Positions 41,917 to 50,620 of a stretch of 64,000 nt of DNA are shown in pieces. This DNA comes from Tumebacillus avium (lineage in GTDB: Bacteria > Bacillota > Bacilli > Tumebacillales > Tumebacillaceae), in the NCBI RefSeq assembly GCF_002162355.1, contig NZ_CP021434.1, forward strand, positions 1,024,501-1,088,500. Direction: 5' to 3'. The notes below the pieces were generated by a model. The model did no database searches, was not told where the DNA came from, and worked only from the letters and a program-made list of their open reading frames with translations. A program made the position numbers and the translations under genes. The number at the start of each line of letters is the position of its first letter. The stretch's first letter is position 1.

Positions 41917-43149
41917 TTACTTCAGCGTTGCCATCTCGGAGGATTGATCCCAGCCGACAGTGAGGCCAAAGAAGTCGCCGAGGGCGCGGAGCGGCACCAT
42001 GGTGCGGTCGCCGATCGTTTGCGCCGGGACGTCGAGCTTGACTTGCTTCCCGTCGACGGTCGCCACGTTGTTGCCGAGCTTCAAGGTAACTTTCTTGCCG
42101 TCTTTGTTGATCAGGGTGACCGTTTTGGTCTTCTCCTCCCAGAGCACTTGCGCGTCAAGCGATTCGCCGATCGCGCGCACCGGTACGAGGGTGCGGCCGT
42201 TTTTGACGACCGGTTTGACGTCAAACGCCGGCTTTTCGCCTTTGACGTAGACTTTTACGCCTTTGTCGCCTTTTTTGACGAGCTTCTTGGAGAGCTCGGT
42301 GTAGACTTCTTCGTTGTTGTAGTCGAGCTGCAGCGCGCGCTCCAGGGTGGAAACGGCCGCTGCGGTGTCGCTGAGCTGGTCTTGGGTCTCAGCGAGGACA
42401 ATCAGGTCTTCCGGAGCTGCTTCGCCAACTTCTTCTTTTGCTTTCAGAGCTTCTTCGATCGCCAGCAGTGCATCGCGGTCAGACTGGGAGCCGTTTTCAG
42501 TCTTCGCCCAGAGGGTCAGCTGTGCCAGCTTCTCCTGCAGGTTGCCGACTTTCTTGCCGGACTCGAGGTGTTTCAAGATGTTCTTGATCTTGTTCGACCA
42601 GCCTTTTTTCTTGCCTTCGATCTCACCGCAGGAGAGCGTGTTATCATCATCGTCAGAATCGCCGGTGGTCACGCCGCCCTTGGAGTCTTTGCCGGAGTTG
42701 CCTTTGCCGTTCGAGCCTTTGGAGCTGTTGCCTTTGCCGTTCGAGCCTTTGCTTACTTGCGAAACGGTGGTGCCGTCGTCGGTAGTGCCGCCATCATCGG
42801 TAGTGCCACCGTCGTCAGTCGTGCCGCCGTCGTCGGTGGTGCCGCCATCATCAGTGGTGCCACCATCATCGGTGGTGCCGCCATCGTCTGTGGTACCGCC
42901 GTCATCTTCACCTGTATCGGTATCATCATCAGAACCGTCATCGTCCTGATCGTCATCATCTTGCGGTTCGCACGCACTGGTCGGCGGGGTGGTTGCATCG
43001 TCCTCGCCCGGCGTGGTCGGTTCGGTGGTAGTGGTGCCGCCGTCATCGGTGGTCGGCGGGGTGGTGGTGCCATCTTCAGCCAGTGCAGCCACCGGTGCGG
43101 TGGTCAGGGCTACTGCGGTCAGCAGTGCGATAAAGGTAGACTTTTTCAT
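41917..43149 (-). CDS. Secreted stalk-domain protein with DDGGTT repeats, under c-di-GMP riboswitch
   Basis: A 410-residue surface protein: signal peptide (IALLTAVALTTAPVAALA), acidic Asp-Thr-Gly region, seven full DDGGTT repeats plus one partial, a Gly-Ser-Lys segment, a helical TPR-like region (about 200-290) and a C-terminal copper-amine-oxidase-N-like stalk domain (NGRTLVPVRAIGESLDAQVL, GDRTMVPLRALGDFFGLTVG). The start at 43149 has AGGAGG 11 bases upstream. The acidic repeats might bind Ca2+. A c-di-GMP-I riboswitch in the leader suggests a role in adhesion or matrix. Confidence 0.85.
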   Translation of the reverse strand: MKKSTFIALLTAVALTTAPVAALAEDGTTTPPTTDDGGTTTTEPTTPGEDDATTPPTSACEPQDDDDQDDDGSDDDTDTGEDDGGTTDDGGTTDDGGTTDDGGTTDDGGTTDDGGTTDDGGTTDDGTTVSQVSKGSNGKGNSSKGSNGKGNSGKDSKGGVTTGDSDDDDNTLSCGEIEGKKKGWSNKIKNILKHLESGKKVGNLQEKLAQLTLWAKTENGSQSDRDALLAIEEALKAKEEVGEAAPEDLIVLAETQDQLSDTAAAVSTLERALQLDYNNEEVYTELSKKLVKKGDKGVKVYVKGEKPAFDVKPVVKNGRTLVPVRAIGESLDAQVLWEEKTKTVTLINKDGKKVTLKLGNNVATVDGKQVKLDVPAQTIGDRTMVPLRALGDFFGLTVGWDQSSEMATLK

Positions 43150-43195
43150 ACGAATTACTTCCTCCTTTTGTCGTGTACGGATCAATAAGTGCGTT

Positions 43196-43211
43196 TGCCG
43201 AACATTCGGCA
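43196..43211 (-). other. Possible switching hairpin of the second riboswitch
   Basis: Perfect inverted repeat TGCCGAA/TTCGGCA that shares GCTGCCG with the 3' stem of the aptamer, so the two cannot form together. No U-run follows, which points to translational or other control. Confidence 0.45.
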
Positions 43212-43290
43212 GCCCGGCTGCCATCGCATGAATTCATGCTTTAGGCCCGTGGCTTTGCGCCCTTGCCTTTCGGACAAGTTTGCCAGTAGG
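43200..43290 (-). ncRNA. Cyclic-di-GMP-I (GEMM-I) riboswitch
   Basis: Minus strand GGCAAAC, a P2 hairpin with a GAAA-type loop (TTGTC-CGAAAG-GCAA), core GCGCAAAGCCACGGGCCTAA, and a GGCAGCC/GGCTGCC stem. These are the GEMM-I elements in order. It precedes the DDGGTT-repeat surface protein gene by about 50 bases and should couple its expression to c-di-GMP. Confidence 0.85.
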
Positions 43291-43325
43291 GGAATATAGT
43301 ACTACTAATGGATCTAGTATAATAA

Positions 43326-43352
43326 GAAAAGGACCTCTTTGACAGAGGTCCT
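43326..43352 (-). terminator. Terminator of the metalloprotease gene
   Basis: AGGACCTCT/AGAGGTCCT stem then TTTCTTATT on the minus strand. Confidence 0.8.
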
Positions 43353-43361
43353 AAGAACTAT

Positions 43362-44957
43362 TTAACGAATTGCTTTAACGTTTATGATCTCCACGCCCAA
43401 AATTTTGTTTGTCTCCGGGAATTGGTCTTTGCCGTTCGTATCGGTCTTCCACACGTTCAGGAACGCAAACTCCCCGAACGAATCATACAGCGCCACGCCG
43501 GCGTATTCGATGCGCTTGCCCGCTTCGGTCACCGGAACGTCCGGCTCCATCGCGAGGAACACGATATCTTCCGACGGGTCGCCTTCGCCGACCGCATCTT
43601 GCACAATCGCGCCTTCCAGACGGCCGTCCTTGTAAATGCGCAGCGTATGCGCGCCCGGCGTCAGGCTGAACATCTTCCACTGCGAGCTGTTTTGCCCCAG
43701 CACCGAGAACGTGCCTTTAAACTGGCTCGTCACGTTCAGCGTCACTTCCACGCCTTGGCTCGACTCCTTCAGCTCCTCGGCCAGCGTATCGCGAAACGCA
43801 GTGCCAAACTCGCTCATGCTCATCCCAAATTCACCGCGGAAGTTCGCATCGGGCGACCCCGTCCCCGCAAAGCGCTTCAGGTAGGCCTTCAGTTTCTCTT
43901 TCCCAAACTTCTCCGTCAGCTCCTGCACCGCCATGTAGTCCTGCAGCTCCAAGTTGTACGTCGCCTCACCCAGCGCGACCAGCTTCGAGTAGCTGCCGTT
44001 GATCAGCGGACGGTACGAACCGTCATTCAACGCGCCGAGCACCTCATCGCGGGACAGCATGTCCTGACGGTCGCGCAGCACCTGCGGCCCGTTTTCAAAC
44101 GCGATGTCCAGCGAGGCCTGCCAAGCAAAGCCTTCATTCACCCAGCTCGGCAGATCCGCATCATTTTGGTTGAACAGCACATGCGCCAATTCATGCGCGA
44201 TCGTCCGCACGCGCCCGTAATCGGACTCCTGCTTGTGCAACGGAATCACGATCGTATCGCCGTATGCCACACCGTTCGCCCATTCCACCAACTGCGCCGC
44301 TTCGGTCGACGAGGCGTCCGTCTCACGCATCAGCGCGGTCTTGTAACCCCCATCGCTGTTCGACAGGTAGATCCAGACCGGCCCGTCAAACGTGTACCCG
44401 GCCTGATTTTGCACCTTTTCCACGATCTGCTTCTGGATGATCTCCTTCTGCACATTGTAGACTTGGCCTTCGACCAGCTTCACGTCGCCGCCGATCACGC
44501 GGACTTGCGGCGCGTTGACCGACGTGATGTCGACCACTCCCGCCGGGTCCCACTCGACCCCGTTGCCAAACGACTCGTTGATAAAGCGCACCGGCACCAT
44601 CGTGCGGTCATTGACCAGTTTCGCCGGCACGTCGAGCGTCACCGTCTTGCCGCCCACGGTCGCCGTCTTCTTGCCGATCGGCAGGCGGATCGTCACGCCG
44701 TCCTTCTTGCCGACCACCGTCGATGTTTTCGCTTCCCACGTCACTTCCGCCCCGATGCTTTCAAAAATCATCCGGAGCGGCACCAGCACGCGTCCACGGT
44801 CATTGATCGGTTTTACATCAAACGGCAATTTCTCGCCGTCCACATATACATCCGGCTGCGAGATCGTGCCCGCATGCGCCGGTTGGTTGCTGCCAATCGT
44901 CAGTACAGCCAGGCCCAGCACGGTACCGGCCAGCAATTTCGTCCACAAGTTACGCAT
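43362..44957 (-). CDS. Secreted stalk-domain zinc metalloprotease (peptidase MA-like)
   Basis: A 531-residue secreted protein: signal peptide (LAGTVLGLAVLTIGSNQPAHA), N-terminal copper-amine-oxidase-N-like stalk domain (about 30-145: RVLVPLRMIFESIGAEVTWE, NDRTMVPVRFINESFGN) and a metallopeptidase region with HELAHVLFNQ followed by WVNEGFAWQ, giving the HExxH-x-E zinc ligands of MA-clan enzymes. Substrate unknown. It has its own terminator and sits upstream of the riboswitch-controlled stalk protein. Confidence 0.88.
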   Translation of the reverse strand: MRNLWTKLLAGTVLGLAVLTIGSNQPAHAGTISQPDVYVDGEKLPFDVKPINDRGRVLVPLRMIFESIGAEVTWEAKTSTVVGKKDGVTIRLPIGKKTATVGGKTVTLDVPAKLVNDRTMVPVRFINESFGNGVEWDPAGVVDITSVNAPQVRVIGGDVKLVEGQVYNVQKEIIQKQIVEKVQNQAGYTFDGPVWIYLSNSDGGYKTALMRETDASSTEAAQLVEWANGVAYGDTIVIPLHKQESDYGRVRTIAHELAHVLFNQNDADLPSWVNEGFAWQASLDIAFENGPQVLRDRQDMLSRDEVLGALNDGSYRPLINGSYSKLVALGEATYNLELQDYMAVQELTEKFGKEKLKAYLKRFAGTGSPDANFRGEFGMSMSEFGTAFRDTLAEELKESSQGVEVTLNVTSQFKGTFSVLGQNSSQWKMFSLTPGAHTLRIYKDGRLEGAIVQDAVGEGDPSEDIVFLAMEPDVPVTEAGKRIEYAGVALYDSFGEFAFLNVWKTDTNGKDQFPETNKILGVEIINVKAIR

Positions 44958-45040
44958 AAGTCACGACTCCTCTCTCCACTCTATCATCCTACCTGTTCAG
45001 AAAGGAGAAAGGCAATTCACAAAGATTGGAAAAAGGATGA

Positions 45041-45064
45041 AAAAAAGAGCCTCTGCACGAGACT
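45041..45064 (-). terminator. Terminator of the DprE-type cluster
   Basis: GAGTCTC-GTGCA-GAGGCTC stem followed by T6 on the minus strand, after the flippase gene. Confidence 0.75.
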
Positions 45065-45072
45065 CCTTCCGT

Positions 45073-46041
45073 TTACCTCATATATACTTTTCGTTTCAAA
45101 AAGAAGATGACGATCCCGATCAGCACCCCGAGCCACAGCGTCACGAGGCGGATCAACAGCGTGATCGACACGGCGGTGCCTTTGGCGAGGCCGAAGTACA
45201 TAAACATCCCGGTCATGCTGCCTTCCGCGATGCCCAAGCCCCCCGGCAGCATCGACAGTGCGCCTGCCACCGTGCCCAGCGAGAAGATAAACACGACATG
45301 CGTAAGTGTCAGCCCGAGGTCGAGGTTCACGATCAGCACATACAACGAGATGCACTCCATAAACCACGCGATCACCGACAACACCGTCGCGAACAACAGC
45401 GGCTTCCAGCGCAACAGCTCAAACGTGCTCTCATAGAGCGTCAGCATGCTGCCTTTATGCTTCGTCAAAAACGGCAGCCGTGCCAGCCAGTCGATCACTC
45501 GCAGCGAGATCCCTTTCGACTGCAAAACCAGCGTGATCAACAACAGCCCGCCCAGCACGATGAAAAAGGCCAGCTTGCCAAACGCAAACAAAGAGATCCC
45601 CACCCCGACCAGGCAGAGCATCGCAAACAGGTCGGTCAGCCGGTCGGTAAACACGGCCGGCGCCGAGCGCGCCATCTCCACCCCGGCCGTATTTTTCAGC
45701 AGGTACGACTTGAGCAGTTCACCGAGCTTGCCCGGCGTGATCGACATCGACAAGCCGATGAAATGAATGTTCAGCGATTCCTTCCACGGCACCTTGATCC
45801 CCAGCACCTGCAAAAAGAACTGCCATTTGAAAAATCGGACAAAATACGAGGCCAGCGTGGTCACCACCGCCAGCACGTAGGTGTACCACGAGATCGAGAA
45901 AATGACATCTTTCACTTCGCGCACATCGCCCCAGAGGAAAAACAGCACCGAGACGACCACCCCGACCATGACGCCGGTGATGATGCGCGAAGTGAGCTTC
46001 TGCCCTTTCCCCGCCATCAAATCCTGCGATTTTGCTTTCAT
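45073..46041 (-). CDS. Flippase-like membrane protein (UPF0104/YbhN, LPG-synthase TM region)
   Basis: A 322-residue integral membrane protein with about eight helices of the lysylphosphatidylglycerol-synthetase TM family, often annotated as a flippase (FLQVLGIKVPWKESLNIHFI, ITPGKLGELLKSYLL, LPGGLGIAEGSMTGMFM). It is the last gene of the DprE1-DprE2-UbiA cluster, 13 bases after dprE2. This suggests it moves the polyprenyl-phosphate sugar across the membrane; mycobacteria use a GtrA-type protein (Rv3789) instead. Confidence 0.82.
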   Translation of the reverse strand: MKAKSQDLMAGKGQKLTSRIITGVMVGVVVSVLFFLWGDVREVKDVIFSISWYTYVLAVVTTLASYFVRFFKWQFFLQVLGIKVPWKESLNIHFIGLSMSITPGKLGELLKSYLLKNTAGVEMARSAPAVFTDRLTDLFAMLCLVGVGISLFAFGKLAFFIVLGGLLLITLVLQSKGISLRVIDWLARLPFLTKHKGSMLTLYESTFELLRWKPLLFATVLSVIAWFMECISLYVLIVNLDLGLTLTHVVFIFSLGTVAGALSMLPGGLGIAEGSMTGMFMYFGLAKGTAVSITLLIRLVTLWLGVLIGIVIFFLKRKVYMR

Positions 46042-46054
46042 CCGCCAACTCCGC

Positions 46055-46792
46055 TTACAGGCTCAAGCGCTTGAAAATGCGCTCCGGCACCGATTTGATG
46101 ATCAGCATGATATAGCGCCAGAAAAACGGCGTGTACGCCACGTCGACTTTTTTCTGGATCATCTTGTAGATCGCTTTCGCCACATCTTCCGGCTTGGCAA
46201 CCAAAAACATGCCCGGCTGCCCAAACGTCATTTTCGTATCAACAAAGCCCGGCTTCACCGTCGTCACGCTGACGTTCGACTTGCTCAAGCGGTTGCGTAA
46301 GCCTTGCAGGTACAAGGACAGGCCTCCTTTGGCCGACCCGTACATGAAGTTGCTCTGGCGTCCTCTGTCGCCTGCCACCGAAGACAGCACGCAGAGGAAA
46401 CCTTCCTTTTTCGATTCAAAGTAGTTCGCCGCGATGTTCAGCATCGACACGGCGGAGAGATAGTTGGTCTCGATCACGCGCCGCGCTTCGGCAAACTCAT
46501 TCTCGGCGCGCTTCTGGTCGCCGAGGTAGCCGTACGCCAGCACGATCCCGTCGATCTCCCCCGCCGCTTCCAGGCAGTTCGTGAAAAAGTCGGCGTGGCC
46601 GTCATAATCCAGCGCATCAAAACGGTGTACCGTCACTTCCACTCCGTGGCGGATGTTGATGTCCTGCGCGATCCTCTTCAGTTCTTCCACATCGCGCCCG
46701 GCGAGCAGCAGATTGTGCTCCTTTTCCGCAAAATGATAAGCGAGCGCCTTGGCGATGCCCGATGTTGCGCCCAAGATCAGTACGTTTTTCAT
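46055..46792 (-). CDS. dprE2: DprE2-like polyprenylphospho-2-keto-ribose reductase (SDR)
   Basis: A 245-residue SDR (LILGATSGIAKALA, FDALDYDGH, SSVAGDRGRQSNFMYGSAKG). It shares the DprE2-specific C-terminus, FFWRYIMLIIKSVPERIFKR, which I recall as close to the mycobacterial protein. Catalytic Ser, Tyr and Lys are present. It should reduce the DprE1 product to polyprenyl-phospho-arabinose using NADH. It overlaps dprE1 by four bases (ATGA). Confidence 0.88.
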   Translation of the reverse strand: MKNVLILGATSGIAKALAYHFAEKEHNLLLAGRDVEELKRIAQDINIRHGVEVTVHRFDALDYDGHADFFTNCLEAAGEIDGIVLAYGYLGDQKRAENEFAEARRVIETNYLSAVSMLNIAANYFESKKEGFLCVLSSVAGDRGRQSNFMYGSAKGGLSLYLQGLRNRLSKSNVSVTTVKPGFVDTKMTFGQPGMFLVAKPEDVAKAIYKMIQKKVDVAYTPFFWRYIMLIIKSVPERIFKRLSL

Positions 46793-48156
46793 CGCGATTC
46801 CTCCACAATCCCGAGTCTCCGCGCCTGTGAGGAGGAGAACACGTTCTTCGGATCGACACTCCCTTTGATCTCCTGAAACTTGCCAAGCGTCGGATACATC
46901 TGCGCAAATGTCGCCGGGTCAGCCTCCGAATCTTTGGCGAGGTAGATGCGGCCGCCGTGGGCGATCACCATCTCGTCGAGTTCGCGCAGGAACGGGAACA
47001 GCCCCTCGTCATGCACCGGGATGTCCAGCGCCAGCGTGTAGCCTTTGAACGGGAACGACAACAGCCCGCCGTTCTGCTCCCCGGAGCTCTTCAGCACGGC
47101 GAGGAACGACGAACGGCCCGACTCGCTCAAGCGCTTCAGCATCTCGGTCAGGCCGGCACGGCTCGTCTCCGGCGGGAACACCGCCTGATATTGCACGAAA
47201 CCTTTCTTGCCATACGCCCGGTTCCAGTTGTGAATGCTGTCCAGCGGGTAGAAAAACGTGTCATAGTCGACGATTTTCCCAACTGCATCTTTATTCAAAA
47301 TGTTGTAATAGCCAAAATTAAACGCCCGGATCGACAGCTGGTTCAGCACAAACGGCGGGAAGTTGAACGGCACGTTCAGCTTGGGCTTCTTCTTGATCCG
47401 CAGCGGATCGGCCTGCTTCACTTTCGCAGCGGGCGCGTGGTTGCCAAGCATCAGCACGGAGCGGCCGAGTTGGTCGCCTTTGGACAGGCAGTCGATCCAC
47501 GCCACCGAGTACTGGTACTTGTCGTTCGTCTCGGCAAACAGTTCAAACGCATGATCGAGGTTCTTGGCTTTGATATAGTCGACTTCGATGTACGCCGACT
47601 CCACCGGGATCAGTTTAAAGCGGGCCGACAAAATCACCCCGGTCAGGCCAACGCCGCCGATGGTCGCGTGGAACAGGTCGGCATTGTCCTCCGGCGAGCA
47701 GTTGACGATCTTGCCCGACGCGAGCAGCAGTTTCAGATCGAGCACATGCTCGGAGAACGTGCCGTCGACATGGTGGTTCTTGCCATGCACGTCATTGGCG
47801 ATCGCGCCGCCGACGGTGACGTATTTTGTGCCCGGCGTGACCGGCAGGAACCAGCCGCGATGCAGGAAATGGTCGATGATCTCTGCAAACGACACCCCGG
47901 CCTCGCACTCCAAAATGCCCTGCTCCTCGTCAAAATGCAAAAAGCGGGCAAACTGCGTGTGCAGCAAAACGCCCGATCCATCGTTGAGCGCGGTGTCGCC
48001 GTAGGAACGGCCTAAGCCCCGCGAAATATAGTTCCGTTCTGCTCCCGCCGCGATCAGGTCGGTGATGTCCCGCACCCGGTCCGGCCGATACACGTGGCAG
48101 ACTTCCGCCGGATGGTTGCCCCAGCCGGCGATCAGACTTTCTTTATGCTTCAGCAT
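46789..48156 (-). CDS. dprE1: DprE1-like decaprenylphosphoryl-ribose 2'-oxidase
   Basis: A 455-residue FAD enzyme of the VAO/ALO fold: SRGLGRSYGDTALN, TVGGAIANDVHGKNHH, TIGGVGLTGVIL and a catalytic-type Lys at 408 (GGRIYLAKDS), all shared with mycobacterial DprE1. It oxidises the 2'-OH of polyprenyl-phospho-ribose, the first step of epimerisation to arabinose. The Cys targeted by benzothiazinones (Cys387 in M. tuberculosis) aligns by eye with Ala376 here. GGGGGA lies 9 bases upstream of the ATG. Confidence 0.9.
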   Translation of the reverse strand: MLKHKESLIAGWGNHPAEVCHVYRPDRVRDITDLIAAGAERNYISRGLGRSYGDTALNDGSGVLLHTQFARFLHFDEEQGILECEAGVSFAEIIDHFLHRGWFLPVTPGTKYVTVGGAIANDVHGKNHHVDGTFSEHVLDLKLLLASGKIVNCSPEDNADLFHATIGGVGLTGVILSARFKLIPVESAYIEVDYIKAKNLDHAFELFAETNDKYQYSVAWIDCLSKGDQLGRSVLMLGNHAPAAKVKQADPLRIKKKPKLNVPFNFPPFVLNQLSIRAFNFGYYNILNKDAVGKIVDYDTFFYPLDSIHNWNRAYGKKGFVQYQAVFPPETSRAGLTEMLKRLSESGRSSFLAVLKSSGEQNGGLLSFPFKGYTLALDIPVHDEGLFPFLRELDEMVIAHGGRIYLAKDSEADPATFAQMYPTLGKFQEIKGSVDPKNVFSSSQARRLGIVEESR

Positions 48157-48176
48157 CGATTGTTGTCCCCCAAGGA

Positions 48177-49070
48177 TTACTCAAAATACTTCAAAATCAC
48201 CACGACCGCCAGCCCGTACAGGAGCACTGTGACCAGAATGTGCTTGTCCTGAAACAGGTCGCGCTCCGGTTTCCCGCCCTTTTCCTCCATAAAGATCAGG
48301 TACAGGTAGCGGAAGATGCCGTAGATGACCAGCGGAATCGTCCACATCAGATGAATCGTGCGCCCCGAGGTAAACGTGAACAAGGCATAACTCATGATCG
48401 TCGCCGTGATCACGATCGAGTTGAGCTGGTTGAGCAGCTCCGGCGAATAGCTCTCCAGCACTTTGCGGTGCGAGCCTTTGTTGTTTTGCAGGAGCAGCAG
48501 TTCATGGCGGCGTTTCGAGATCGCCAGGAACAAGGCGAGCAGCATCGTGCAGAGCAGGAACCACGGGGTAAACGGCACCCCGATCACCAGCGCCCCGCCG
48601 ATCGCCCGAAACACAAATCCAGAAGCGATGATCATCACGTCGATGATCACAACGTGTTTCAAACGGAACGAATAGGCCACATTGACCACAAAATAAAAGA
48701 ACAGCAACGCGCCAAACAACGGCTCCAGATAGAGCGCCAGCGCGATCGACGCCACCAGCAGCACCAAGCCAAAGGTCAGCGCCAGATAGGGATTGAGCGC
48801 GCCTGACGCCATCGGGCGATACCGCTTCTCCGGATGCTGGCGATCCGCTTCGCGGTCGACAAAGTCATTTAAGATATACACACATCCCGACACAAAGCAG
48901 AACAGGAAGAACCCGACCACCGAGCGGAGCAGCAGATCGACATTGGCGACCTGAAAGGAAAAGATCAGCGCCGCAAAAACCAGCAGATTTTTCGTCCATT
49001 GCTTCGGACGGAGCTGCTGGAACAGCAGCATCATCACGTTCGCATCGGCGCGAACCGCTTCTTGTTTCAA
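48177..49070 (-). CDS. UbiA-family polyprenyl-phosphate phosphoribosyltransferase (DPPR synthase-like)
   Basis: A 297-residue membrane prenyltransferase-fold protein with about eight helices and the NDFVDREAD (NDxxDxxxD) motif near residues 68-76, plus YSFRLKHVVIIDV and the RPKQWTKNLLVFA start typical of Rv3806c-like enzymes. It would attach phosphoribose from PRPP to polyprenyl phosphate, feeding DprE1/DprE2. The start is TTG at 49070, overlapping the upstream stop codon (TTGA) with GGAGG 8 bases before it. Confidence 0.88.
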   Translation of the reverse strand: MKQEAVRADANVMMLLFQQLRPKQWTKNLLVFAALIFSFQVANVDLLLRSVVGFFLFCFVSGCVYILNDFVDREADRQHPEKRYRPMASGALNPYLALTFGLVLLVASIALALYLEPLFGALLFFYFVVNVAYSFRLKHVVIIDVMIIASGFVFRAIGGALVIGVPFTPWFLLCTMLLALFLAISKRRHELLLLQNNKGSHRKVLESYSPELLNQLNSIVITATIMSYALFTFTSGRTIHLMWTIPLVIYGIFRYLYLIFMEEKGGKPERDLFQDKHILVTVLLYGLAVVVILKYFE

Positions 49071-50440
49071 TTCTGACACCTCCAAGATGACACGCCGCGC
49101 CAGATGAAGCTCACCGCCAGCACGGCACAGACAGCCAGTAAAAAGAGCACCGGGAAATTATAGCGCGCCTGGCCTTCGAAGACAAAATAGATCAGGATAA
49201 AATAGCTCACATTCACCGTCGGCAAGATCATCCCCACCGGCAGTTTCTCCTCGCGCCGGAACAACGACCGCACGACCGGGATCGCCGCCAGCACCACAAA
49301 GGCAAACGCCAGCCCGTTCATGCTGTTCAGCAGCGCGTCCGACACCGCCCGAAACGCTTTCAGATCGCGCTCCAGTTGAATCGTCCACTGCGGTACGCCC
49401 GGATAGAGCCCGTTCATCGCCCAAGAGCCGATGTCCCACGCCCCGTTAAAGAACGTCGTCTGCACGCGCAAGATGCCGAGTTTCGCAAATTCCAGCGGAT
49501 GCGCCAAGATCCAGCCTTTGCCTTCCGCCTTCAGCAGCGGGTCGAGCTCATAGGCCAATTTTTCGCTGCGCTTGCCGTGTTGCAGAATCTCGTCGATCTG
49601 CGCGCGCAGCTCCGGCGACGCCGCCGCGTCTTTCAGCGGCATCCAGCCTCCATTCACATTATTGGCATTGTTATTCAGGTATAATACATAGCCCGAGTTA
49701 TACGAGACCGGGATGAACGCGTCATATTTCTGATAGTTGCGGTACGTCCACGGCGCAACCGTCACCGCCATCAACAAAGCGGTGGTCAGGACAAAGGCCA
49801 AGGTTTCCTTGAGATTCTTTTCACGAAGATAATGCACCGCAGCCGCCACGACCGGGTAGACGAGAAACACCGGCTTGGTCAATGCGGCCAGTCCGATGAA
49901 AATGCCGAGCAACGGCCAGCGCACCCATTTGTTGAACGTGGCCAGCTGCAAGTAGATCACAGCGGCAAACAAAAACGCCATAAACACTTCCGCCCCGATC
50001 ACGCTGACATACGCGATATAGTTCGGTAAAAAAGCGGTCAATGCGTAGGCCGCGATGGAAAGTTTCCAGCTTTTCGTCAACTTTCGAAAAATCGGATAAG
50101 CCAAAAACAAGGTCAAGGTCGACAAAATCACATTAAAAGCCTTGCCCCACAGTACCGACGTCTCCCCGATCAACTTATAAAACAGGCCCAGCGCCGTCGG
50201 ATAGCCCATGCCTTGGAACGCAATCGCTTCGCCTTGGAAGGAATGGCCGTAGCCGGTGGCAATGTTGACGGCGATCTCATGATAGGTTTGAAAATCATAG
50301 ACCGGCGTATTGGGAATCTTCAAGACCCAGAGGATGCGCAAGGCAACCGCCGCGATCATAATGACCACAAACAAGATCAGTTCTGTTCTGCCCAACTTGA
50401 AAGTCGGCTTTGATGCTTTGTTTGGCTCGATAGTCTTCAT
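49067..50440 (-). CDS. GT39-like membrane glycosyltransferase
   Basis: A 457-residue GT-C protein with about ten membrane helices and a first outer loop containing acidic residues (TPVYDFQTYHEIAVNIATGY), as in dolichyl-phosphate mannosyltransferase-like enzymes that use lipid-linked sugars. Outer domain near 270-340 (YLNNNANNVNGGWMPL). First gene of the cluster, so it may transfer the sugar made by UbiA-DprE1-DprE2. Acceptor unknown; wall polymer or S-layer glycoprotein are candidates. Confidence 0.85.
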   Translation of the reverse strand: MKTIEPNKASKPTFKLGRTELILFVVIMIAAVALRILWVLKIPNTPVYDFQTYHEIAVNIATGYGHSFQGEAIAFQGMGYPTALGLFYKLIGETSVLWGKAFNVILSTLTLFLAYPIFRKLTKSWKLSIAAYALTAFLPNYIAYVSVIGAEVFMAFLFAAVIYLQLATFNKWVRWPLLGIFIGLAALTKPVFLVYPVVAAAVHYLREKNLKETLAFVLTTALLMAVTVAPWTYRNYQKYDAFIPVSYNSGYVLYLNNNANNVNGGWMPLKDAAASPELRAQIDEILQHGKRSEKLAYELDPLLKAEGKGWILAHPLEFAKLGILRVQTTFFNGAWDIGSWAMNGLYPGVPQWTIQLERDLKAFRAVSDALLNSMNGLAFAFVVLAAIPVVRSLFRREEKLPVGMILPTVNVSYFILIYFVFEGQARYNFPVLFLLAVCAVLAVSFIWRGVSSWRCQN

Positions 50441-50488
50441 ATGTAGAGTCCTTTTCTTCCTATTCTACCCAATTTTCTGAAAGTCCGC

Positions 50489-50521
50489 AAAAAAAACCGC
50501 CGAGAAACAGGTTCCCCGGCG
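50489..50521 (-). terminator. Terminator of the pro-peptide gene
   Basis: CGCCG/CGGCG stem with a long loop, then GGTTTTTTTT on the minus strand, about 100 bases after the pro-peptide stop codon. Confidence 0.7.
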
Positions 50522-50620
50522 ATGTAACAGTCAGCGATTATTCATAAATGAAATGAGAGCAGCAATCTTCCTCGTCACTCGACACCGTGACATTCGGAAA
50601 CATACACCTGTACACCGAAA

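Noticed and set aside
41905-43188. 427-codon plus-strand ORF opposite the DDGGTT-repeat protein
   Set aside because: Low-complexity shadow of the repeat-coding strand; it would also start in a terminator.
43422-45110. 562-codon plus-strand ORF opposite the metalloprotease
   Set aside because: Antisense shadow without ribosome site or motifs.
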